A DNA stretch of 64,000 nt. Origin: Bacteroidota bacterium. Lineage in GTDB: Bacteria > Bacteroidota > Bacteroidia > Bacteroidales > Lentimicrobiaceae. Positions 8,278 through 17,586 of this stretch are shown in pieces; within the stretch, counting starts at the first letter, position 1; the number at the start of each line of letters is the position of its first letter. The notes beneath the pieces are model-generated. The model was not told the DNA's origin and searched no databases. It worked only from the letters and a program-made list of their open reading frames with translations. Made by a program: the position numbers and the translations under genes. Where the stretch lies: assembly GCA_009773455.1 (NCBI GenBank), contig WSXU01000014.1:68078-132077 (forward strand). The letters run 5' to 3'.

Positions 8278-10098
8278 ATGTCATTGAAAATAAAGATTAT
8301 TCACCTACTGGATTTATTCCGAAGATTGCGAAGGCGGATCCTGGGATTTCTGGATGCCATTGGTATTCTGGCAGCACTGACAGGGTTTATCCTGTTGCTT
8401 TATCATATTGGTTTTGAGCATACAAAGGTTCAGATAATATCGATACACAAAGGATATAACCTTTTGTTATTTATGGTTTTGCTGAGCGATGTAGCCGGAC
8501 TCGGCCTTAAAACATGGAAGGTAAAAGCACTGAAGCAACGGCTCGCCGATTTGATACTGATTCCGCTGATTATCATGTTGCTGGATATAAGGACGGGAAT
8601 TCCGGGCCTGATTAATCCATCGCATCTTATCTATGGCATCCTCAGTCATAACCTGGCGGTTTATTTTCTGATAGTTTTTATTCTGATCACTGAAATATCC
8701 ACCAGTTCATTGCAGTTGAGCAACCGGAATACAAACCCGGCATTGCTTTTTGTCAGCAGCTTCCTGTTTATCATTGTTTTCGGAACCGGACTGCTGATGC
8801 TGCCAACGGCGACCTATGGCGGAATCGGTTTTACCGATGCCTTCTTTACATCAACCAGTGCCGTCTGTGTAACCGGGCTGGTTGTTTTCGACACTGCAAC
8901 GAAGTTTACTCCCCTTGGGCAGGCCTTTATCATTATCCTGATACAGATCGGAGGCCTTGGAATCATGACGTTTACGAGTTTTTTCGGCTATTTCTTCAAG
9001 GGTGGAGCTTCTTTCGGCAATGAATTTCTGCTGAAGGAGCTCATCAATGAGGAGAAACTGGGTGAAATATTCAAAACATTGCTCAAGATCGTCCTGGTTA
9101 CATTTTCCATTGAAGCGGCAGGGGCTTTGCTGATTTATTTTACTGTTGAACCTTCCTTTTTTTCCGGCAGACAGACTCAGCTTGGATTTGCTGTGTTTCA
9201 TTCCATTTCTGCTTTCTGTAATGCAGGGTTTTCAACGCTCTCTTCAGGCCTTTTCCAGCCTGGATTCCGGTATAACTATTCGCTGCATTATATTATCGCA
9301 TTCCTTATCATTGCAGGTGGTCTGGGGTTCCCCATAGTTTTCAATTATTATAAACTGGTGCGTCATTTTCTGTTAAATAAATTCAGACAGCTGACCGGAC
9401 AGAAATCGTATTATCATATTCCCAACATCATAAACATCAATACCAGAATTGCGCTGATCACAACCGGCAGCCTTATCATTGCCGGATTTGCTTTTTTTAT
9501 GATCTCTGAATTCAACCATTCACTTGAAGGACTTTCATTAAAAGGTAAAATTGCCGGTGCTTTCTTTGGTTCCGTAACAGCCAGGACTGCGGGGTTCAAT
9601 TCTGTTGATATGATGTTGTTTGCGCCGGCGACCATTCTTTTCTATTATGTACTGATGTGGATCGGAGCATCCCCGGCATCGACCGGAGGCGGGGTTAAAA
9701 CCACCACTTTTGCGCTTGCACTTATGAATGTTGTGAGCATGGCAAAAGGTAAGGACCGCATCGAGGTGTTCGGGCGGGAAATAGCCAATGAATCGGTACG
9801 GCGGGCTTTTGCCGTAATTTTTCTTTCATTCCTGGTCATCGGTCTGGCTGTCCTAATACTTATGATTACTGACGGGGTGTTCGGCCTTTCAAGGATTATT
9901 TTTGAAGTGATTTCAGCCTATGGTACCGTTGGACTTTCGCTGAATGTTACCCCCGGTCTTTCTGTTTCCGGGAAATGGGTCCTGATCGTCACCATGTTCC
10001 TTGGTCGCGTTGGAACACTCACACTTATGGTCGGTCTTTTCAGAAAGCTTCGCAGCCTTCAGTATCATTACCCGACTGAAAACATCCTGATTAATTAA
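8278..10098 (+). CDS. ktrB: TrkH/KtrB-type potassium transporter membrane subunit
   Basis: 606 residues, longer than a typical KtrB of about 450 because of an N-terminal extension of roughly 150 residues with about four extra hydrophobic segments. The core shows the selectivity-filter loops: TSTSAVCVTGL, FHSISAFCNAGFSTL, SVTARTAGFNSVDM and ISAYGTVGLSLNVTPG, each with the conserved filter glycine. It forms the inner-membrane channel for K+ (often Na+-coupled), gated by the cytoplasmic RCK ring. The RCK subunit is encoded 35 nt downstream, so the two form a transporter operon. Whether the pair behaves as Ktr or Trk cannot be told from sequence alone. Confidence 0.92.
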   Translation: MSLKIKIIHLLDLFRRLRRRILGFLDAIGILAALTGFILLLYHIGFEHTKVQIISIHKGYNLLLFMVLLSDVAGLGLKTWKVKALKQRLADLILIPLIIMLLDIRTGIPGLINPSHLIYGILSHNLAVYFLIVFILITEISTSSLQLSNRNTNPALLFVSSFLFIIVFGTGLLMLPTATYGGIGFTDAFFTSTSAVCVTGLVVFDTATKFTPLGQAFIIILIQIGGLGIMTFTSFFGYFFKGGASFGNEFLLKELINEEKLGEIFKTLLKIVLVTFSIEAAGALLIYFTVEPSFFSGRQTQLGFAVFHSISAFCNAGFSTLSSGLFQPGFRYNYSLHYIIAFLIIAGGLGFPIVFNYYKLVRHFLLNKFRQLTGQKSYYHIPNIININTRIALITTGSLIIAGFAFFMISEFNHSLEGLSLKGKIAGAFFGSVTARTAGFNSVDMMLFAPATILFYYVLMWIGASPASTGGGVKTTTFALALMNVVSMAKGKDRIEVFGREIANESVRRAFAVIFLSFLVIGLAVLILMITDGVFGLSRIIFEVISAYGTVGLSLNVTPGLSVSGKWVLIVTMFLGRVGTLTLMVGLFRKLRSLQYHYPTENILIN

Positions 10099-10133
10099 CC
10101 GGAATCAAATCATTCTTATTCAATACAACACTT

Positions 10134-10826
10134 ATGAAATTTATTGTAATTGGTCTTGGCAACTTTGGGTCGGCCCTTTCAGCCCGGCTTACATCGATGG
10201 GCCATGAAGTAATCGGCATCGACGGTAACAGGCAGAAGACCGAAATATTCAAGGATGTAATCACACAGACCATATGCCTTGACTGCACCAACGAGCAGGC
10301 ATTATCGACCCTTCCCCTGAAGGAATGTGATTATGCCATAGTAACAATCGGGGAGGACTTTGGCGCCTCAGTGATGACAACGGCTCTTTTAAAGCAGGCC
10401 GGAGTTAAAAAACTGGTTAGCCGTGCCATCAGTCCCTTGCATTACAAAGTCATTGAAACGCTTGGTGTTGATCTGATTCTTCAGCCTGAATATGAAGCGG
10501 CCTCCCGTTTTGCAGATAGTGTGCTGTTTTCAGGCGTCAGTAATTCATTTGATGTTACCGACGAGTACAAGATTATCGAAGCCCGGTTGCCTGACCGGTA
10601 CGATGGATTGACACTCAGCGAGGTTGACTTCACCGGGAGGCATTCGCTGCTGGTGCTGACAATCATCCGGAAGGAAGAAAGTAAATCGGTTTTCGGACAG
10701 GCTCAAAAAACAAGAAAATCCCTCGGACTTCCGGCTGCAAGCCAGAAATTGAAAAAAGACGATCAGATTGTTTTGTTCGGGAAATTGAAAGACATCGAAG
10801 GATTGCTGGATACAGACAGTGAATAA
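10134..10826 (+). CDS. ktrA: TrkA/KtrA-type RCK regulatory subunit of potassium uptake
   Basis: 230 residues with one RCK_N and one RCK_C domain, the KtrA layout rather than the doubled E. coli TrkA. The N-terminus MKFIVIGLGNFGSALSARL contains the Rossmann GxGxxG motif, and the acidic residue ending strand 2 (VIGID) fits nucleotide binding. RCK_C spans about 145-225. It assembles as a cytoplasmic octameric ring that gates KtrB in response to ATP/ADP or NAD(H) and c-di-AMP in other bacteria; those ligands are family knowledge. It is cotranscribed with the upstream channel gene and ends at a strong intrinsic terminator. Confidence 0.92.
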   Translation: MKFIVIGLGNFGSALSARLTSMGHEVIGIDGNRQKTEIFKDVITQTICLDCTNEQALSTLPLKECDYAIVTIGEDFGASVMTTALLKQAGVKKLVSRAISPLHYKVIETLGVDLILQPEYEAASRFADSVLFSGVSNSFDVTDEYKIIEARLPDRYDGLTLSEVDFTGRHSLLVLTIIRKEESKSVFGQAQKTRKSLGLPAASQKLKKDDQIVLFGKLKDIEGLLDTDSE

Positions 10827-10834
10827 GGGTTACA

Positions 10835-10875
10835 AAAAAAAGAAGGCTGCAGGGAATGCAGCCTTCTTTTTTTTT
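10835..10875. terminator. Bidirectional intrinsic terminator between ktrA and a T9SS gene
   Basis: An 11-bp perfect stem (AAGAAGGCTGC / GCAGCCTTCTT) with a 7-nt loop is flanked by an A-run on the left and a T-run on the right. It can therefore end transcription of both convergent genes. Confidence 0.9.
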
Positions 10876-10889
10876 GAATCAGAAAAAGA

Positions 10890-13613
10890 TTACCTGATGC
10901 TTACCTTGCGGGTAATGGTACCCTCTTTGGTTGTAAGATTCAACAGATAAAGTCCTGAAGGCATTTCTGAAGTGCTGATGCGCATTTCATTTGAATTGCC
11001 GTTGGATTCATAAACCAGCTGTCCGGAGACATTATAGAGTTTTGCGCTGGTGATTTCAACACCTGATTTGATGTTCAGCATATCGGTGGCAGGGTTAGGA
11101 TACACTCTCAGGTTTTCAGCAGAAGGCTGATTTCCGGTTGATGTAATAAAGCTGACAGCAACATCGTCAATCATAAAGATGAATTTATCATTTGAAACAC
11201 ACTGTATGGCTACATAAACAGCTTGTCCCTGGTAGTCGGCGAGGTCGTATTCCACATAAGTCCATGCTGTTGCAGGGGCTTCGATAGGACCGGCGATCTG
11301 TGTAAAGCTTGAGGGGTTGTTGTCTGTTGTTGATACAAGAATGTTATATGATTCAAGTCCGTACTCAGCAGTGTACGATTTAACCCACATCGAAAGCATC
11401 GGGTATTCGCCAAGGGTAACCTGTGGTGAAATCATCCAGTCGTCGTTAACTGCCGGAGGAACTGATGCGAAACAGGCGCCAAGGCGATCGCCGCCGTGAG
11501 GAAGCATTCCTGTAACAGCCGGTTCGGTTGTCAGCGGGTTAAATGCGATATAAGCCATTGGTTCACCAGAATGAGGGAAGGTGATTCCGGTAAAGCCATA
11601 GGTGGCGCCACCGTCAAGGTCAACAGCTTCCCATGGGGTGAAAGTAAGGTCAAAGTCAGCCTGGGCTTCGAAATCGAGAACGATGCTGGTTTGGTTGCCA
11701 CCACCTGTAATTTCAATTTCAACCGGTCCGGCAGGAGTTGATTCACCATTGTCATAAACTGCAGTTACGAGGTAGCTGTATCCGCCGTTTGCAAGATCCA
11801 TATCATCATAGAAAGTATCGGTGATCTGGTTGGCAATCATGCCGCCATTGCGCCATACGTTGTAACCAAGCAGTTCACGTGAACCACGTGTACGGGCTGG
11901 AATAGGCTCTGCAGTAATGCCGGTAAATGATGTCCTGGCAGAATTGGCAATCCTGGTCTGAACAGGAGCATCTTTAGCAGGCACTGCGGTGAGTTCGCGA
12001 ATGGTACCATCGGTGTACTGAACAACAGCACGGATAAGATAAGCCTCGTTGTAAGCTGCCCAGCTGCTGGTTGACGGATCGTAATCCCATGACCGGCCGT
12101 TGTCGAGGTCAGCATCATAGGCAACATAGGTTGTGGCATTGATAGACCCGAAGCCTACTACAAAATCGCCGGATACCATGAGGTTGGCAGAAGTAACATC
12201 AATTTCGAGCCAATCCTGGTCAACGGCGGTGGCACCTACTGTATATAATTGCGTAGTAGTAGGAGTTCCTGCTACATCATCCCAGCCATAAACTTCAGCG
12301 TTGAATGAGTTGTCACCGGCATCAATAGAGGTGAGATATTTGAGAGAGAGAATCTGACAGGGACCCTGTGGCGACATATGTGTTGACATGGTGAAGCCTT
12401 CATAGCTATATGCACCGGTAAATACGCCATCATTGTCATAAATCAGTTCTTCGGTTGAACCTGTTCCTCCGCCCGGAGCATCCCAGGTAAGGTGTACGTC
12501 GTTTCCGCCTGTTACTGTTCCTTCAAGATTGGTAGGAGGAAGTGGTTCTTCAAGATTACCGTTGAATTTGAACATACCGCCTACAGTATTGCTTTCGTTG
12601 AAAGCACCACACCATCCGATGGAGCTGCTGATCCAGTCGGTAGCAAGGAACTGTGTACCTTCGGTATCAGGGAAAAATGACCAGGTGTGTCCGCCGTTGT
12701 AGCTATAGGCGATTCCGGTTGCACCTTCTGCAGCACCGGTGCATACCCAAGTGTCAGGGGTGCCGGGAACATAGGCATAATCGTTGGTCAGTACAGTTCC
12801 TGTAACCGAGATGTTTGCCCAGGTAATTCCACCGTCAAAGGTTTCTGACATGGCGCCGACTGTGCTAGCACCTTTGTCCATTGCAATACCATGAGTAGCA
12901 CTGGCAAACTCAACGTCAACAAAAGTTACCGGAAGGGAGGTTGTAGATACTTCCCAGGTCAAACCTTTGTCAGCTGACCTGAAAACCCGGCTTTTGTTCG
13001 TGCCGAACCAGATGTTGTCTCCAACAGCGGAACAATAACCAACAATTCCCCATTCACCTGAAAGTGGTGCAGGAATGTTGGCAGCAGGAACAACGGTCCA
13101 GGTTGTGCCACCATTCGTAGTTGTATACATTTCGAAATCTCCGTTGATGGGGTCACCCTGGCACCAGCCGGTGTTGGCATCGAAAAAGTGAACACAATTC
13201 GGGAAAGAAGCTGCATTGCTGAACAAAGCTGTTGTTTGCCTTGTCCAGGAGGTTCCTCCATTGGTTGTCGCATAAATACCCTGAGGTAGTGCACCGGTTT
13301 GTTTGTACATGGGCACATAGGCTGTATTGCCATCAGTGGCAAAAATCATCCCTGGCTCAAGTCCGGCTGTATTGTTAATGACACCGGGAGTCCAGAGATC
13401 GCCTCCGTTTACTGTCCTTGTGAACTCCTGAATATAGGCACCTGTTCCACTGCCATCATAAGCAGTAGCCCAGACAATCTGATCAGAAACAGCATGCATA
13501 AATTTAATACCACGAGAAACTTCGGTAAATCCGGAGGCTTGTGGCAACCATTGCGCCATGCTGCTGAATGAAATAGCCACGAAGGCCAGAAGAGTAAAGA
13601 ACTTTTTCATCAT
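10890..13613 (-). CDS. Large secreted T9SS protein with sialidase/BNR-like repeats, Fn3 and choice-of-anchor J domains
   Basis: I place the start at 13613, where MMKKFFTLLAFVAISFSSMAQ gives a clear signal peptide; the ORF-track start 37 codons upstream lies in AT-rich promoter sequence. About 907 residues. The N-terminal half has BNR/VPS10-type repeats (TTNGGTSWTRQT, SADKGLTWEVST). An Fn3-like segment begins at PLPPTNLEGTVTGGNDVHLTW, and another stretch follows around GYNVWRNGG. Next is a cleaved-adhesin/choice-of-anchor J jelly roll (VLDFEAQADFDLTFTPW to IQCVSNDKFIFMIDDVAV). The T9SS sorting domain comes last, with LRVYPNPATDMLNI and a final KVSIR. Likely a surface adhesin or carbohydrate-interacting protein; no catalytic residues were identified. 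Confidence 0.88.
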   Translation of the reverse strand: MMKKFFTLLAFVAISFSSMAQWLPQASGFTEVSRGIKFMHAVSDQIVWATAYDGSGTGAYIQEFTRTVNGGDLWTPGVINNTAGLEPGMIFATDGNTAYVPMYKQTGALPQGIYATTNGGTSWTRQTTALFSNAASFPNCVHFFDANTGWCQGDPINGDFEMYTTTNGGTTWTVVPAANIPAPLSGEWGIVGYCSAVGDNIWFGTNKSRVFRSADKGLTWEVSTTSLPVTFVDVEFASATHGIAMDKGASTVGAMSETFDGGITWANISVTGTVLTNDYAYVPGTPDTWVCTGAAEGATGIAYSYNGGHTWSFFPDTEGTQFLATDWISSSIGWCGAFNESNTVGGMFKFNGNLEEPLPPTNLEGTVTGGNDVHLTWDAPGGGTGSTEELIYDNDGVFTGAYSYEGFTMSTHMSPQGPCQILSLKYLTSIDAGDNSFNAEVYGWDDVAGTPTTTQLYTVGATAVDQDWLEIDVTSANLMVSGDFVVGFGSINATTYVAYDADLDNGRSWDYDPSTSSWAAYNEAYLIRAVVQYTDGTIRELTAVPAKDAPVQTRIANSARTSFTGITAEPIPARTRGSRELLGYNVWRNGGMIANQITDTFYDDMDLANGGYSYLVTAVYDNGESTPAGPVEIEITGGGNQTSIVLDFEAQADFDLTFTPWEAVDLDGGATYGFTGITFPHSGEPMAYIAFNPLTTEPAVTGMLPHGGDRLGACFASVPPAVNDDWMISPQVTLGEYPMLSMWVKSYTAEYGLESYNILVSTTDNNPSSFTQIAGPIEAPATAWTYVEYDLADYQGQAVYVAIQCVSNDKFIFMIDDVAVSFITSTGNQPSAENLRVYPNPATDMLNIKSGVEITSAKLYNVSGQLVYESNGNSNEMRISTSEMPSGLYLLNLTTKEGTITRKVSIR

Positions 13614-13650
13614 AGTTATTTTTTGGTTTGACATTTGGTTCAAGTACCTG

Positions 13651-13673
13651 CAAATATATCCAAAACAAATATA
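13651..13673 (-). promoter_or_regulatory. Promoter elements upstream of the large T9SS gene
   Basis: Two minus-strand TATATTTG matches (13651-13658 and 13666-13673) fit TAnnTTTG, 38-60 nt before the chosen ATG at 13613. Their position inside the ORF-track extension supports the later start. Confidence 0.5.
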
Positions 13674-13843
13674 GTGAAGACGTTTTTTTAATAATTCTTG
13701 AGTAAAAAGTGATGCGTTTGACATTACACATATTAATTCATTGATTAAAGAAATAATAAGGCATCAGGATGATAATTTGGATTTTGTGCTGAGGGGAAGA
13801 GCATTCCCTATATTCATTTGTGTGAGTCAGTGCCATAAATTCT

Positions 13844-13851
13844 TACTTTTG
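13844..13851 (+). promoter_or_regulatory. -7 promoter element of ffh
   Basis: TACTTTTG, followed by C, matches the consensus; a TTTG at 13817-13820 could serve as -33 with a slightly long 23-nt spacer. The ffh ATG is 34 nt downstream. Confidence 0.6.
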
Positions 13852-13884
13852 CACCGCTGAAATCAAATCGCGGGATACATCATT

Positions 13885-15237
13885 ATGTTTGAAAATTTAA
13901 GTGAAAAGCTCGAAAGGGCATTTAAAACCCTGAAAGGTCAGGGTCATATTACAGAGATCAATGTAGCTGAAACACTGAAAGATGTCCGGAAGGCACTTCT
14001 GGATGCCGACGTTAGTTATAAAGTTGCCAAGCAATTTACCGACCTTGTGAAGGAAAAAGCACTGGGTCAACAGGTGCTGACATCGGTTTCACCCGGGCAA
14101 CTGATGGTGAAGATAGTTCATGATGAGCTGGCTGAACTGATGGGAGGAAGCCAGGCTGATATCAACCTGAAAGGATCACCAGCTGTAATCCTGATAGCCG
14201 GATTGCAGGGATCCGGAAAAACAACTTTTTCCGCCAAACTTGCCAATTATCTGCATACTAAAAAAGGGAGCAAACCATTGCTGGTTGCCGGTGACGTATA
14301 TCGTCCCGCTGCTATTGAACAGTTAAAGGTGCTTGGCGAACAGATTGGTGTTCAGGTTTTTACCATTGATGACAATAAAAATCCTATTGAGATTGCCCGT
14401 AAAGCCATTGCTCATGCCAGGGAATATGCATACAGCCCTGTGATCATCGATACAGCCGGTCGCCTGGCTGTTGATGAGCAGATGATGAATGAGATTGCTG
14501 CCGTAAAACAGGCAGTTAACCCTCAGGAAATTCTGTTTGTAGTTGACTCCATGACTGGTCAGGATGCTGTAAACACAGCCAAGGCATTTAACGACAGGCT
14601 TGATTATGATGGCGTGGTGCTCACCAAACTTGATGGTGACACCCGTGGTGGTGCCGCCCTCACCATCCGCTCGGTTGTTGACAAGCCGGTAAAATTTGTC
14701 GGGTTGGGTGAAAAGATGGATGCTATTGATGTGTTCTACCCTTCACGTATGGCCGACAGGATCCTCGGGATGGGTGACATCGTTTCACTGGTAGAACGGG
14801 CACAGGAGCAGTTTGACGAAGAGGAAGCCAAAAAACTTCAGCAGAAACTGGCCAAAGATCAGTTCAACTTCAACGACTTTATCAGCCAGGTGAAGCAGAT
14901 CAAAAAAATGGGTAATGTTAAGGACCTTCTCGGAATGATTCCCGGTATGGGTAAGGCATTGAAAGGTGTTGACATTGACGAGAACGCTTTTAAAGGGATC
15001 GAAGCCATCATATCCTCGATGACACCTGAAGAAAGGGAAACCCCTGCACTGCTCAACGGCAGCCGGAGAAAACGCATCGCCATGGGCAGCGGGACCGATA
15101 TAGCTGAAGTGAATCGCCTGATCAAACAGTTTGAAGACACACGGAAGATGATGAAAATGATCTCAGGCGGTGGAGGGAAAAACGCTCTGCATGCGATGAG
15201 GAATATGAATAAAATGTCATCCGGACGTAAACGTTAA
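13885..15237 (+). CDS. ffh: Signal recognition particle protein Ffh
   Basis: 450 residues, full length. N domain (about 1-90), SRP GTPase domain with P-loop GLQGSGKTT at about residue 107, DTAGR and TKLDGDTRGG, then a methionine-rich M domain (about 310-450) with MGNVKDLLGMIPGMG and an RNA-binding GSGTDIAEVNRLIKQF. Ffh binds signal sequences and SRP RNA at the ribosome and, with FtsY, targets inner-membrane proteins to SecYEG. The basic tail MSSGRKR is usual. It is followed 20 nt later by folD and probably cotranscribed. I did not find the SRP RNA gene in this window. Confidence 0.97.
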   Translation: MFENLSEKLERAFKTLKGQGHITEINVAETLKDVRKALLDADVSYKVAKQFTDLVKEKALGQQVLTSVSPGQLMVKIVHDELAELMGGSQADINLKGSPAVILIAGLQGSGKTTFSAKLANYLHTKKGSKPLLVAGDVYRPAAIEQLKVLGEQIGVQVFTIDDNKNPIEIARKAIAHAREYAYSPVIIDTAGRLAVDEQMMNEIAAVKQAVNPQEILFVVDSMTGQDAVNTAKAFNDRLDYDGVVLTKLDGDTRGGAALTIRSVVDKPVKFVGLGEKMDAIDVFYPSRMADRILGMGDIVSLVERAQEQFDEEEAKKLQQKLAKDQFNFNDFISQVKQIKKMGNVKDLLGMIPGMGKALKGVDIDENAFKGIEAIISSMTPEERETPALLNGSRRKRIAMGSGTDIAEVNRLIKQFEDTRKMMKMISGGGGKNALHAMRNMNKMSSGRKR

Positions 15238-15257
15238 TACTATTATTTGCCTGTTAT

Positions 15258-16136
15258 ATGGAGCTGATCGACGGAAAAAAAATCGGAGAAGAGATTAAAA
15301 AGGAGATTGCTGCAAAGGTAGCTTCTATTATTGATGCTGGCGGAGAACCACCCCACCTGGTTGCGGTGCTTGTTGGCGAAGATGCCGCAAGTCAGACTTA
15401 TATTGCCAGCAAGGAGCGTGCATGCAAGGCTGTCGGATTTACCTCGAGTGTCTACAGGTATGATTCAGATATGACCGAAAAGCAGCTGCTTGATGTGGTC
15501 GATTTCCTGAACAACGACCCGGAAGTAAATGGTTTCATCGTGCAGTTGCCACTGCCTGCGCATATTGATGCCAGCAGGATTCTTGAGCGCATTCATCCTG
15601 AAAAGGATGTAGATGGCTTTCATCCGCTGAATATCGGAAGGCTTGTTCTGGGACTTCCATCTTACCTGCCGGCTACCCCGGCCGGAATTATGCTGTTGCT
15701 TGAGCGTGCCGGCATCGCCACAGAAGGCAGGCATTGCGTGGTTCTGGGACGGAGTAATATTGTCGGTACACCCATCAGCCTGCTGATGTCAAGAAAGGCA
15801 AATCCTGGCAACAGTACGGTAACACTTTGTCACAGCAAGACTGAAAACCTTGCTGAGATTACCCGTCAGGCCGATATACTTATCGCAGCCATCGGACATC
15901 CGGGGTTTGTTAAAGAGGATATGGTGAAAGCAGGAGCGGTAGTCATCGATGTGGGCATTCACAGGATTCCTGACGACAGTGAAAAGGGTTACTATATCAC
16001 AGGGGATGTCGACTTCGAAAAAGTTGCGCCGAAATGCAGCTACATTACACCGGTTCCCGGTGGTGTCGGCCTGATGACCATCATCAGCCTGTTGCTAAAC
16101 ACTTTTAAAGCCTATAATCACGAAATTTATCCTTAA
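15258..16136 (+). CDS. folD: Bifunctional methylenetetrahydrofolate dehydrogenase/cyclohydrolase FolD
   Basis: 292 residues. It interconverts 5,10-methylene-THF, 5,10-methenyl-THF and 10-formyl-THF in one-carbon metabolism, in the cytoplasm. Visible hallmarks are the catalytic lysine region TYIASKERACKAVGF, the motif GFIVQLPLP, the substrate loop LPATPAGIMLLL, the NADP site VLGRSNIVGTPIS and the C-terminal TPVPGGVGLMT. The gene lies 20 nt after ffh on the same strand, a plausible two-gene transcript. Nothing unusual in length or motifs. Confidence 0.97.
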   Translation: MELIDGKKIGEEIKKEIAAKVASIIDAGGEPPHLVAVLVGEDAASQTYIASKERACKAVGFTSSVYRYDSDMTEKQLLDVVDFLNNDPEVNGFIVQLPLPAHIDASRILERIHPEKDVDGFHPLNIGRLVLGLPSYLPATPAGIMLLLERAGIATEGRHCVVLGRSNIVGTPISLLMSRKANPGNSTVTLCHSKTENLAEITRQADILIAAIGHPGFVKEDMVKAGAVVIDVGIHRIPDDSEKGYYITGDVDFEKVAPKCSYITPVPGGVGLMTIISLLLNTFKAYNHEIYP

Positions 16137-16212
16137 TCAGTCAACAAGGGCTGCCGATTTCTGTTTTAATTCTGATGCATTGGTTTTCCTATCCAGTCAG
16201 AAAACTCTTTAT

Positions 16213-17460
16213 ATGAAGCTGAGACCTGTTCTTCTTCTGATTATTCCTTTTTTATTTTCATTAAGCCTCAATGGTCAGACAACCGGCTGCACCGATCCCC
16301 AGGCCCTCAACTATAATCCGGAAGCGACCATCAATGACGGCTCCTGTGTTTATCTGGCCACCAGTACCACGCCTGTAATGGTTTCACGCTCCCTGCCCCA
16401 GGAGGTTATGGAGACTTCAGGCCTTATTTGCTGGAATGGCGGATTGTGGACGCACAACGACAGTGGAAACCAGGCCATGCTTTATAAAATCGATACGATT
16501 ACAGGCCTGATACTGCAAACCATTACTTTAACCGGGGCAGAGAATACCGATTGGGAGGACATTGCCCAGGATGATGAACATATATATATCGGTGATTTTG
16601 GTAATAATTTCGGGAACCGCACCGACCTGAAGATATATATAACGGAGAAATCATCCTTCCCGCTTGAAGGTAACGGAAATGTCCCGGCAGAAATTATTAA
16701 TTTCAGTTATGGCGATCAGCCTTCATTTGAAATTGCAAACCGTAGTAATGATTACGATTGTGAATCGCTGATTGCGTATGGTGACAGCCTTTATATTTTT
16801 ACAAAGAACTGGGTGAATGAACAAACCCGGTTGTATGGAATGCCTGAAGTGCCCGGAAACTATGTGTTGTTTCCATTGGGATCAATGAATTCTGAAGGGC
16901 TGATAACCGGTGCCGATGTTATTGCCGGTGGCACAGAAGTGATTCTTTGCGGTTATAAAAACTACAACCCTTTCATCTGGTTGTTGTTTGATTTCGGGGG
17001 AAGTGACTTTTTCAGCGGAAACAAACGCCGTATCGAATTTTCAGGGATGCTTGGAACTCAGACTGAGGGTACTTCTTATACTTTTGGCAGGAATGTCTAT
17101 ATTTCATCCGAAAAAACAACCGTGATTCCGGCCAGACTTTTCAGGCTAAATACTTCACCATGGACCATCACCGTTCCTACCGGGAGTGAGGGTAACCATA
17201 AGCAGAACAGGGAGCTAAAGATGTATCCGAATCCCAACGACGGTAATTTTCGTCTTGAGTTGGGGCAGGGCTTTAAACCTGACGATTACAGGGCGGTGAT
17301 CATCAACAGCGCTGGAGCTACTGTCATGAAGGATTGTTCAGTTGATTTGTCAGGAGGCAATGCAAGCATCAGTCTTCCTGAACTGGAAGCTGGTTTGTAT
17401 CTTTTGAAAGTATACAGCAATGAGGTAATACTGACCGGCAGGCTTATCGTCGGGCTTTAG
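16213..17460 (+). CDS. Secreted T9SS protein with an N-terminal Cys-rich motif
   Basis: The start at 16213 (MKLRPVLLLIIPFLFSLSLNGQ) gives a good signal peptide; the track ORF begins 11 codons earlier without support. About 415 residues. Right after cleavage comes GCTDPQALNYNPEATINDG followed by Cys, a short two-cysteine module that recurs at the N- or C-termini of many Bacteroidota exoproteins. The middle (about 60-330) has beta-propeller-like segments such as GLICWNGGLWTHNDSGN. The end is a T9SS sorting domain with MYPNPNDGNFRLELG and LTGRLIVGL. Enzymatic function is not recognised; export to the cell surface is well supported. Confidence 0.8.
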   Translation: MKLRPVLLLIIPFLFSLSLNGQTTGCTDPQALNYNPEATINDGSCVYLATSTTPVMVSRSLPQEVMETSGLICWNGGLWTHNDSGNQAMLYKIDTITGLILQTITLTGAENTDWEDIAQDDEHIYIGDFGNNFGNRTDLKIYITEKSSFPLEGNGNVPAEIINFSYGDQPSFEIANRSNDYDCESLIAYGDSLYIFTKNWVNEQTRLYGMPEVPGNYVLFPLGSMNSEGLITGADVIAGGTEVILCGYKNYNPFIWLLFDFGGSDFFSGNKRRIEFSGMLGTQTEGTSYTFGRNVYISSEKTTVIPARLFRLNTSPWTITVPTGSEGNHKQNRELKMYPNPNDGNFRLELGQGFKPDDYRAVIINSAGATVMKDCSVDLSGGNASISLPELEAGLYLLKVYSNEVILTGRLIVGL

Positions 17461-17586
17461 TTTGTCTGTTTCTCATTAATTAAGCTAATGGTGCCTCAGT
17501 AAACTGCCAGAGACTGTTACTGAAATAAGCACACGGAAAAAGCGTTTAAATTTATATTGGTTTTTATTCAAAGGAATACCCGGATC